Assembly: GCF_035695185.1 (NCBI RefSeq)
Contig: NZ_DASSES010000125.1
Coordinates: 1-7,085 of the forward strand
Length of the DNA: 7,085 bases
From: Frateuria_A sp035695185
GTDB taxonomy: Bacteria; Pseudomonadota; Gammaproteobacteria; Xanthomonadales; Rhodanobacteraceae
Direction: 5' to 3'
The position numbers and the translations under genes were made by a program. This document shows positions 1 through 6,800 of the stretch, piece after piece; position 1 is the first letter of the stretch; each line of letters begins with the position of its first letter. The notes beneath the pieces are model-generated. The model had not been told where the DNA came from and searched no databases. It saw nothing but the letters and a program-made list of their open reading frames with translations.

Positions 1-1098
1 GCCCAGTACGGTGCGCGCGTCCTCGGCTTCGCCGTTGATCATGAACACGAAGCCGCTCTTGCGGTCGGGCAGCAGCGCCAGCATCGAGTACATGCCGCCC
101 AGCGTGCCGGTGTGCCAGACCACCCACTGCCCGTCCACGTCGGCCATGCGCCAGCCGTAGCCGTAGGCCATCACGTGCGTGTGATCCCAGGCGCGGCGCT
201 GGTCGGAGACCGGGATCAGCATGTGCGGCGACTGCAGCACCTGGCGCTGGGTGGACGAGAGCCACTTCAGCTGCGCCGGCGTGGGCACGAGCCAGTTCTT
301 CGCCCAGCGCAGCATGTCGGTGAGGTCGCAGCGGATGCCGCCGGCCGGATCGGAGGTGATCGCGGGAATGGTCGGGCCGTCCTCGCGCATGACCCGGTTG
401 CGGCCGTCCTTGCGGTAGTGCGGCTGGGCCAAGTTGCCGACGGCATCGCGGCTCCAGGTGCCGACCTGGCAGCGCGACAGGCCCAGCGGCGCGAACACCT
501 CGCTATGCATCAGGGTTTCATAGGGCGCGCCGGCGGCGGCCGCGGCGACTTCGCCGGCGACCACATAGAGCAGGTTGTCGTACTGGTACTGCGAGCGGAA
601 GCTGTAGCCCGGCTCGATGTAGCGCAGGCCGTGGATGATGTCCGCCCGCGTGAAGGCATTGGGCTCGGGCCACAGCATCAGGTCGCCGCCGCCTTCGGGC
701 AGGCCGCTGGAGTGGGTGAGCAGGTCGGCCACGCGCATGTGCCTGGTGACCCACGGGTCGGCCATACGGAAGTCGGGCAGGTATTTCGTGACCGGGTCGT
801 CCCAGGCGAGCTTGCCCTCATCGACCAGCCGGCCGAGCAGCGCGGTGGTCATCGCCTTGCTGTTGGAGGCGATCTTGAACAGCGTTTGCGAGGTGACCGG
901 GTGGCCCGAGCCAGCCACGGTCTCGCCACGGGTGGCGGTATAGACGACCTGGCCGTCCTCGATCACGCCGACGGCGATGCCAGGCAGGTGATAGCGGGCG
1001 ACGACGGCGTCGACGATGGGGTCGTAGACCGGATTGGCCGGGCCCGCCGCGGCGCCCGGGGCCGCCAGCAGGAGCGACAGCAACAAGCCCGCACGCAT
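1..1098 (-). CDS. Secreted beta-lactamase-fold serine hydrolase (class C / penicillin-binding-protein-like), C-terminus outside the window
   Basis: The reading frame is open from the ATG at 1098 down to base 1, giving 366 residues with no stop, so the gene is cut by the window edge. Residues 1-18 form a signal peptide (MRAGLLLSLLLAAPGAAA), so the enzyme should be exported to the periplasm or beyond. The three active-site motifs of the beta-lactamase/DD-peptidase fold are present and correctly spaced: SxxK as S78-N-S-K81 (nucleophile and base), YxN as Y173-D-N175, and H329-T-G331 in the KTG position. A histidine there is known in D-aminopeptidase and esterase-like members rather than classical AmpC enzymes, so I would not call this an antibiotic resistance gene. 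The substrate cannot be read from sequence; D-amino-acid peptides, peptidoglycan fragments or esters are candidates. Family members often carry a further C-terminal domain, which would lie off the window. The start is fixed by the signal peptide and a GGAGGAG Shine-Dalgarno 6 nt upstream. Confidence 0.9.
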   Translation of the reverse strand, partial: MRAGLLLSLLLAAPGAAAGPANPVYDPIVDAVVARYHLPGIAVGVIEDGQVVYTATRGETVAGSGHPVTSQTLFKIASNSKAMTTALLGRLVDEGKLAWDDPVTKYLPDFRMADPWVTRHMRVADLLTHSSGLPEGGGDLMLWPEPNAFTRADIIHGLRYIEPGYSFRSQYQYDNLLYVVAGEVAAAAAGAPYETLMHSEVFAPLGLSRCQVGTWSRDAVGNLAQPHYRKDGRNRVMREDGPTIPAITSDPAGGIRCDLTDMLRWAKNWLVPTPAQLKWLSSTQRQVLQSPHMLIPVSDQRRAWDHTHVMAYGYGWRMADVDGQWVVWHTGTLGGMYSMLALLPDRKSGFVFMINGEAEDARTVLG

Positions 1099-1128
1099 CC
1101 AGCTCCTCCCCCTGCTCGCAGGGGGAGG
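1099..1128 (-). promoter_or_regulatory. Shine-Dalgarno of the serine hydrolase embedded in a perfect hairpin
   Basis: In the minus-strand transcript the purine-rich stretch GGGGGAGGAG lies just before CTGG and the ATG at 1098, an excellent ribosome-binding site. The same bases (plus-strand 1105-1115) pair perfectly over 11 bp with 1118-1128, leaving only a 2-nt loop, or 10 bp with a 4-nt loop. Most of the Shine-Dalgarno is therefore in the 3' arm of a very stable stem 6 nt from the start codon. This is seen directly. Control of translation by it is an inference. Confidence 0.6.
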
Positions 1129-1198
1129 TCGGGAGGGGGTTGTCCGGGTGTGCGCAAAGGCACCCCTCCCCAGCGTTCCCCTGTGCTGCAGGGGAGGG
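1105..1198. repeat. Intergenic G/C-rich hairpin array, REP/MITE-like
   Basis: The 106 nt between the dipeptidase stop and the serine hydrolase start are almost filled by alternating CCTCCCC and GGGGAGG tracts. Three hairpins can form in a row: 1105-1115 with 1118-1128 (11 bp perfect); 1131-1138 with 1163-1170 (8 bp perfect, 24-nt loop); and 1177-1183 with 1189-1195 (7 bp, 5-nt loop). The last can be replaced by 1164-1171 with 1191-1198. No T-run follows any of them, so this is not a standard Rho-independent terminator. From memory, very similar CCCTCCC...CAGGGGGAGG units are dispersed between genes in xanthomonad genomes. Only one copy is in this window, so the repeat status is an inference. 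Confidence 0.6.
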
Positions 1199-1204
1199 AG
1201 CGAC

Positions 1205-2413
1205 TCAGTGCCGCGCATCGCGCTCGACCTCGCGCCACACGCGCAGCAGGTTGCCGCCCCAGATCTTGGCGATCTCCGCGTCGCTGAAGCCGGCGCGACG
1301 CAGCGCGGCGGTGACGTTGCGGGTCTCGCTGGCGTCCTTCCAGCCGGTGATGCCGCCACCGCCGTCGAAGTCCGAGGCAATGCCGACGTGATCGATGCCG
1401 GCGACGTCCACCATGTGGCGGATCTGCTTCACGTAGTCGTCGACGGTGGGCAGCGGGAATTTCTTCTGGATCTCCGCCATCCCCGCGGCCATCGCCGGCA
1501 GGTAGTCGTGCTTGTCGCTGTCGTATTCCTTGTCGCCGGCCGCGTGGGCGACCTCGGCCTGCAGCTGCTTCTCGGCCGCCTCGCGACCGGGGTCGTGCTT
1601 GAGGAATTCCTTGTAGGCCACGGCCTGGATCACGCCGCCCTTGGCGGCGATCGCGCGCAGCAGGTCGTCCGGCAGGTTGCGCGGATGGTCGAGCACGGCA
1701 CGCGCGCCGGAGTGCGAGGCGAGCAGCGGCGCCGTCGACACCGCCAGGGCATCGCGCACGCAGGCATCGGAGGCGTGCGAGATATCGACCATCATGCCCA
1801 GCGCGTTGGCGCGCGCGACCACCTGGCGGCCGAAGTCGCTCATGCCGTGGTCCCCCTTGCTGTTCATCGGCGGCTCGCCATGCTCGGTGTCCGGCAGCGA
1901 GCTGGTGCACAGGTCGTTGTTGCCCACGTGGACCAGCCCGACGTACCGCGCACCGCGATCGTAGGCCGCGTCCAGGCGGCGCAGGTCGTGGCCGAGCGAA
2001 TAGGCGTTCTCGATGCCGATCATCGCCGAGAGCAGGCCGGCCTTGCGGTTGGCCATCGCCTGCCCGGGCGAGGTCGCCAGGCGGATCCGGTCCGGATACA
2101 TCATCAGCATGCGGCCGATCGCCTCGTATTTCCCCTCCGCCTGCTCGATCGCCTTGGCGTAGCCGGCCGCGTCGAGCGCGTGCTGCGGTACCCAGACCAC
2201 GAAGAAGGCGGCGTTCAGCCCGCCACGCTCCATCTTGCCGAGGTCCACCAGCAGCGGCGTGGCCTTGCCGACGTCGAAGCGCGCTTCGCGCATGTAGGTG
2301 AACGGGATATCGACGTGCGTGTCGATCGTGATCGGCGGATCCTGCCGCGCGTGCGCGGGAAGCGCGACGGCGAAGGGCAGGGCGAGCAGGGCGAGGCGGG
2401 CGAGCTTAGGCAT
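1205..2413 (-). CDS. Secreted M19-family (renal dipeptidase-like) zinc dipeptidase
   Basis: A complete 402-residue protein. Residues 1-22 form a signal peptide ending in PAHA, so the mature enzyme is exported. It is a TIM-barrel metallopeptidase of family M19, which hydrolyses dipeptides and in several members accepts a D-residue at the C-terminal position. The binuclear zinc ligands are all visible: H33-V-D35 near the N-terminus, E135 in GIENAYSLG, H213 in VDISHAS and H234 in ASHSGAR. The late aspartate motif is at 347-350 (SDFD, before a glycine run), and the protein ends with the family signature GGNLLRVW at 386-393. Residues about 268-325 form a charged, lysine-rich insertion relative to the mammalian enzyme, which I believe is common in bacterial members. 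The ATG at 2413 lies 15 nt after the lysA stop. Its GAGGAG Shine-Dalgarno (2430-2425) overlaps that stop, with a rather long 11-nt spacing, so cotranscription with lysA is likely. The physiological substrate is unknown. Confidence 0.94.
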   Translation of the reverse strand: MPKLARLALLALPFAVALPAHARQDPPITIDTHVDIPFTYMREARFDVGKATPLLVDLGKMERGGLNAAFFVVWVPQHALDAAGYAKAIEQAEGKYEAIGRMLMMYPDRIRLATSPGQAMANRKAGLLSAMIGIENAYSLGHDLRRLDAAYDRGARYVGLVHVGNNDLCTSSLPDTEHGEPPMNSKGDHGMSDFGRQVVARANALGMMVDISHASDACVRDALAVSTAPLLASHSGARAVLDHPRNLPDDLLRAIAAKGGVIQAVAYKEFLKHDPGREAAEKQLQAEVAHAAGDKEYDSDKHDYLPAMAAGMAEIQKKFPLPTVDDYVKQIRHMVDVAGIDHVGIASDFDGGGGITGWKDASETRNVTAALRRAGFSDAEIAKIWGGNLLRVWREVERDARH

Positions 2414-2428
2414 GCGCGGCGTTTCTCC

Positions 2429-3670
2429 TCATGGCGTGGCCCAATCGTGCGCCGGCTGTTCGCCGGCGACCATCTCCTCCAGCGTCTGCCGGCGACGGAT
2501 GAGCGCATAGCGTCCCCCGTCGAGCAGCGCCTCGGCGGCGAGCGGGCGCGAGTTGTAGGTGGAAGCCATCGAGGCGCCGTAGGCGCCGGTGCCCTGGATG
2601 GCGAGCAGGTCGCCGGGTGCGCACTCGGGCAGCACGCGGGCGCGGGCAAAGGTGTCGCCGGTCTCGCAGACCGGGCCGACCACGTCGTAAGTCGCCGCCG
2701 GGCGCGTCCCGGGCGACACCGGCACGATGTCGTGCCAGGCGTCGTAGAGGCTGGGGCGCTGCAGGTCGTTCATCGCCGCGTCCAGCACGAGGAAGCGGCG
2801 CTCGCTCCCTTCCTTGATGCGCAGCACGCGGGTCAGCAATACGCCCGCTTCGGCGACCAGATAACGACCCGGTTCGAACAGCAACCTGCCGCGGTAGTCG
2901 CCCAGCGCCTCGCGGACCAGTCCGGCGTAGTCGGCGGCGCGCAGCGGCCGGTCCTCGCCGGCGCGGTAGCACACGCCGAGCCCGCCACCGAGGTCGATGC
3001 TGCGGATCGGGTGGCCCGCCCGCTCGAGTTCTCGCCAGAACGCGGCGACCCGCTCGAAGGCGAGGCGGAACGGCTCGAGCGTGAGGATCTGCGAGCCGAT
3101 GTGTACGTGCAGGCCATCGAGCTGCACGTGGCTGAGCGCCTGGCGCGCGGCAAACCAGTCGCGCGCCTCGGCGATGCTCACGCCGAACTTGTTCTCCGAC
3201 TTGCCGGTGGAGATCTTCGCGTGGGTGCGGGCGTCCACATCCGGGTTGATGCGCACCGCTGCGCGTGCGACGACGTCCTGCGCCTTCGCCAGCCGCTGCA
3301 GGGTGTGCAGCTCGTCCAGCGATTCGACGTTGAAGCGCGCGATGCCCACGCGCAGCGCCTCGGCGATCTCCTCGCCGCTCTTGCCGACGCCGGAGAACAC
3401 GATCCGGTCGGCCGGCATGCCGGCGTTGAGCGCGCGGCGAAGCTCGCCCGCGGACACGATGTCGGCTCCCACGCCCGCCTGCGCCATGAGCTGCAGGATG
3501 GCGAGGTTCGGGTTGGCCTTCACCGCAAAGCAGATGCCGGCATCCAGCCCCGCCAGGGCGTCCTGCAGTTCGCCGATGCGACGGCGGATCGCGCCGGCGG
3601 AGTACACGTTGAGCGGCGTGCCCAGGCGTTCGGCCAACGCGTGCAGCCCGACCCCGTCGAAACACGCCAT
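2429..3670 (-). CDS. lysA: Diaminopimelate decarboxylase
   Basis: A cytoplasmic PLP enzyme that decarboxylates meso-diaminopimelate to L-lysine, the last step of the DAP pathway. From the ATG at 3670 it has 413 residues, close to the usual 415-420. It shows the alanine-racemase-like barrel followed by a beta domain. PLP-binding K51 is in FAVKANPNL and HIGSQ is at 190-194. The phosphate-binding glycines (LGGGLG) are at 227-232 and EPGR at 266-269. NDLQRPSLYDAWHDI, at 301-315, carries the substrate-binding R305 and Y309. C335-E336-T-G-D339 is the partner-subunit active-site motif, and Y364 is in GAYG. The NDLxRPxLY and CETGD motifs point to a true DAP rather than an ornithine or arginine decarboxylase. 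The frame extends upstream to ATGs at 3727 and 3787 and a TTG at 3826, but those lack a Shine-Dalgarno and the TTG lies in the terminator. Well-known Xanthomonas species carry this activity fused to aspartokinase; here it stands alone. Confidence 0.95.
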   Translation of the reverse strand: MACFDGVGLHALAERLGTPLNVYSAGAIRRRIGELQDALAGLDAGICFAVKANPNLAILQLMAQAGVGADIVSAGELRRALNAGMPADRIVFSGVGKSGEEIAEALRVGIARFNVESLDELHTLQRLAKAQDVVARAAVRINPDVDARTHAKISTGKSENKFGVSIAEARDWFAARQALSHVQLDGLHVHIGSQILTLEPFRLAFERVAAFWRELERAGHPIRSIDLGGGLGVCYRAGEDRPLRAADYAGLVREALGDYRGRLLFEPGRYLVAEAGVLLTRVLRIKEGSERRFLVLDAAMNDLQRPSLYDAWHDIVPVSPGTRPAATYDVVGPVCETGDTFARARVLPECAPGDLLAIQGTGAYGASMASTYNSRPLAAEALLDGGRYALIRRRQTLEEMVAGEQPAHDWATP

Positions 3671-3677
3671 GGCACGG

Positions 3678-3688
3678 CCCTGCCCCTC
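3678..3688 (-). promoter_or_regulatory. Ribosome-binding site that decides the lysA start
   Basis: In the sense direction the sequence reads GAGGGGCAGGG, 7 nt before the ATG at 3670. The earlier in-frame ATGs at 3727 and 3787 are preceded by ACGGCTCCATGCACGACG and GACCGCACTGTCCCACCG, which contain no purine-rich Shine-Dalgarno. The 3670 start also gives the normal family length and begins directly at the conserved ALAERLGTP region. A start at 3727 (432 residues) cannot be fully excluded, because third-position G/C remains high there. Confidence 0.6.
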
Positions 3689-3694
3689 GCCGGC

Positions 3695-3716
3695 CACCGC
3701 CTCCCGGGAGGTGGTG
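3695..3716. other. 22-bp near-palindrome upstream of lysA
   Basis: The plus strand reads CACCGCCTCCC followed by GGGAGGTGGTG, centred between 3705 and 3706. Ten of the eleven pairs are Watson-Crick; the remaining one (3699 with 3712) is a G:T. It ends 24 nt before the lysA ATG. It could be a regulator's dyad operator or an RNA stem with a CCGG loop close to the ribosome-binding site. No T-run follows, so it is not a terminator. Its role is unknown. The rest of the leader (3717-3824) shows no recognisable -10/-35 pair. Confidence 0.4.
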
Positions 3717-3824
3717 CCGTCCTCCATCGTCGTGCATGGAGCCGTGCCCTCGGGTGATTGCACGGCGCTGGTTGTCGGTTGGGTCATCGGTGGGACAGTG
3801 CGGTCCGCCGGGCCTGCCGGCGGC

Positions 3825-3858
3825 AAAAAAAATGGCGGCCCGGGATGACCGGGCCGCC
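3825..3858 (-). terminator. Rho-independent terminator of the TonB-dependent receptor gene
   Basis: Eleven nucleotides beyond the receptor stop codon, the minus-strand transcript reads GGCGGCCCGG, a 5-nt loop TCATC, then CCGGGCCGCC. This is a perfect 10-bp stem, followed by A and then eight consecutive U residues (plus-strand A-run at 3825-3832). It is oriented for minus-strand transcription and separates the receptor from lysA, so lysA needs its own promoter or depends on read-through. Confidence 0.93.
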
Positions 3859-3869
3859 CACGGGGAGTG

Positions 3870-6800
3870 TCAGAAGTCCACTGACACGGTCAACTGCGCA
3901 TAGCGTGGCGACTGCAGGAACCGCTCCTTGCCGAAGTAGGGGTCGCGGTCACCCACGCCCGGTTCGAGCTCCTGGTAGACCCACACCGGCTCCTGCCGGT
4001 TCAGCAGGTTGTAGACGGCCAGCTTGGTGCGGAACGTGGCCGAGCTGAACTTGTGCTCGTAGGAAATGCTCGCGCCCAGGTCCACGAACCACGGCATGCG
4101 GCCGGCACCACCGCGCGGCGAGTGCTCGAACACGCGGTCGGAGGTGCTCCAGGTATCGCCTTCCTGCGGGTTCGGGTAGGTCTCCTCCGGCGTGCAGTTC
4201 GCGGTGCACAGGTAGTAGCTGTGATAGCTCTTCCAGTTGTACGGATTGCCCACGCCCATCGCGGTGATCGGCCCGCCCGAGTGGGCGTCCAGGGTGGCGC
4301 CGATGTGCCACTGCTCGGTCAGCGCGTAGGTGCCGCGCAGCTTGATCTGGTGGCGATGGTCGTTGGCCAGCGGGCCATTGCCGCCGAGGTTCACGAACGG
4401 ATCGTCGAAGTTCTCGGTGCGGCCGGTATCGCCGAAGTTGGTGTCGGTGTTGACCGGGCCTTCCGCGTTGCCCTGGTTCCAGGACAGCGTGTAGGAGGCG
4501 TTGAACGCCCACTTGTTGTCCCAGGCGCGGTCGATCTGGAATTCCAGCGCCTTGTACGAACGCTTCGGCTTGACCCAGCCGCGCTGCGAGCCGCCGGTGG
4601 AATTGACGTACTCCCATTCGCCGTTGGTGTACTGGTAGTTGTCGTTTTCCGTCCAGTAGCCGGCCTTGGAGGTATCGATCGACACGTAGCCGTCGTCGAC
4701 GCCGTCGCAATTGGTGTCACCCCAGATGGTGACTTCCTTGCCGGGGTTGGCCATCACCCAGTGGCTGGGAATACGGCCGCACGAGGTGGCGGTGATGTTG
4801 ATGTCGTCGATGGCGTTGTGCAGCTTGCGGTAGATGCCGCGCACGCCCCACGACCACATCTGGTCGAGCTGCTGCTGGAAGCCCAGGATCAGTTCGTCCT
4901 GGTAGACCGGGTCCATGTCGTGGTCGACCTCGGAACGGAGGTCGCCGACCGTGCCGTCGCCCTGGTCGTTGCTGAAGCCGAACTGCGTGCCCAGCTTGGG
5001 CATCGCGTACTGCACGCCGTCATGTTCCAGGATCTCCCAGCCGTCGAAGCCGTAGAAGGTGCGCTCGTCCAGCAGCGCGCCACCCTGCTTGATGTTGATG
5101 ACGTTGGCGACCGGCAGGAAATAGCGACCGACGTTGCCGAACAGCTTGGTGTTGCCGTCGCCGGTCATGTCCCAGGAGAAGCCGACCCGCGGCGACACCA
5201 TGTGGTCCATCTTGATGTAGCTGCGACCGCTGGCGTCCTTGTTGTTGAAGCTCTCGTTGCGCAGGCCGAGGTTCAGCACGAAGTTGTCGTTGAGCGACCA
5301 GTTGTCTTCCAGGTAGAAGGCGTTGTTGGTCGATTCGAAGTTGCCGAAGATCTCGTAACGCCGCGCACGCACGTAGGCGGTGTAGCCGGGCGGCACCGGG
5401 TTCTCGGCATCGGGAATCGAGGCGCCCGGCGAGGTCGCCACCACGTCGTATTCGATGCCGTCCGGACCGGCGTAGCGCGAGCTCAGGTCGGAGGTGTCGC
5501 TCTCGCGGTCCACGCCGAAGCGCAGCAGGTGGTCACCCAGCGTCCACTCGAAGTCGGCGCGTGCCTGCTTGCGCAGGTCGTCGCGGTCATACACCGAGAG
5601 ATTGTTGGTGCAGCCCACCGGCACGCCCGGGTCTTCCACGCCCGCGTCCCGTGTCACGTAGTTGCAGGCGGCGTCCGCGGGCGAGGCCGCCACGCTGGTG
5701 CGGTCGTTGCGGCCGTACATCAGCTTCATCGACAGGTCGTCGGTGAAGTAGGAGGTCCAGGTCAGCGCCCAGTTGCGGCCACCGTTTTCGGAGTAGGAGT
5801 CGGCGAGCTTGTCGCCGCGCGTCTTGCTGTCGAAGTCGTAGGCGTAGGTACTGGTGTCGGTGCGGTTCTTGTTGGAGAACGCCATCAGGCTGAGGATGTT
5901 GCTGCTGGTGATGTTCCAGTCGATGGTGGTGCCCCAGAAGCCGTCGTTCGACTTGCCCTTGTCGAAGCTGTTGCCGGCATCGTCGGTGTTCTGCGGGCGG
6001 ATGTCGCGGCCTTCGTACATGGCGAAGAAGAACAGCTTGTCCTTCACGATCGGCCCGGACGCCCACACGTTCAGGCGGGTGGAGTCGGTCGAGTCGCGAC
6101 TGCGGGTGAGGTAGCGGTCGCCATCGAGGTAGCTGTCGCGTGCGCTCGCCTCCCAGTCGCGCGGCGCCCAGACCAGCTTGCTGCCGAAGTGGAAGACATT
6201 GCTGCCCGACTTGGCCACCGCGTTGATCACGCCGCCGGTGGTGCGGCCGTACTCGACCGAATAGCCGCCGGTCTTGACCTGGAACTCCTGGTAGAAGTCG
6301 AACGGCGCCTCGGAGAAGCCGATGCGGTTGTAGAAATCGGTGACGTTGAGGCCGTTGATGTAGAACGCGTTCTCGGCCACCGAGGAGCCGCCGAAGGAGA
6401 TGCCGCCGAAGCCCGCCGAACCGGGCGTCACGCCCGGCGCCAGCAGGGCGACGGCGCTGACGTTGCGCTCCACCGGAAGGCGCTGGATGTCCTGCGCGGT
6501 GATGTTCAGCGCCGACTCGGTGGAGGAGACATCCACGCCCGGCAGGATCGTCCCGCTGACGCGGATCGTCGCGAGCTCCGTGGCCTCCGCTTCACCACCG
6601 ATGTCGGCCGTGGTGGCGCTGCCGAGGCTGACGGCGACCTGGACCGGCTTGCCCACCGGCGTGCCGCCGCTGGTCGCCTGCAGGGTGTAGGTGCCCACCG
6701 GGAGGAACGGGATGCGGTAGTTGCCCTGCGCATCGGCGGTGACGCTGCGGGTGAAGCCGTTCTCGGTGTTGGTGATGGTCACCACGGCGCTGGCGGCGGT

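Noticed and set aside
1..1098. Antibiotic-resistance beta-lactamase
   Set aside because: The fold and motifs match, but the KTG position is HTG and the context is peptidase genes. The family is very broad and mostly not resistance enzymes.
1099..1204. Rho-independent terminator after the dipeptidase
   Set aside because: Strong stems are present but none is followed by a T-run on the minus strand, so intrinsic termination is not supported.
112..1287. Plus-strand open frame of 391 codons over the serine hydrolase
   Set aside because: A shadow of the serine hydrolase. The minus frame carries SxxK, YxN and HTG in order plus a signal peptide; this one shows nothing recognisable.
2406..3737. Second minus-strand frame of 443 codons overlapping lysA
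   Set aside because: Arginine/glycine/proline-rich out-of-frame reading of lysA without motifs; the true frame is established by the PLP lysine and the HIGSQ, EPGR and CETGD motifs.
1034..3757. Plus-strand open frame of 907 codons antisense to lysA and the dipeptidase
   Set aside because: It runs through two unrelated minus-strand genes and the gaps around them, with the same valine/alanine/arginine/histidine-rich shadow composition. The minus-strand frames carry complete catalytic motifs of known families.
2429..3826. Longer lysA starting at TTG 3826 (465 residues)
   Set aside because: The TTG lies at the edge of the receptor terminator A/T-run, has no Shine-Dalgarno, and would add 52 low-complexity residues not expected in the family.
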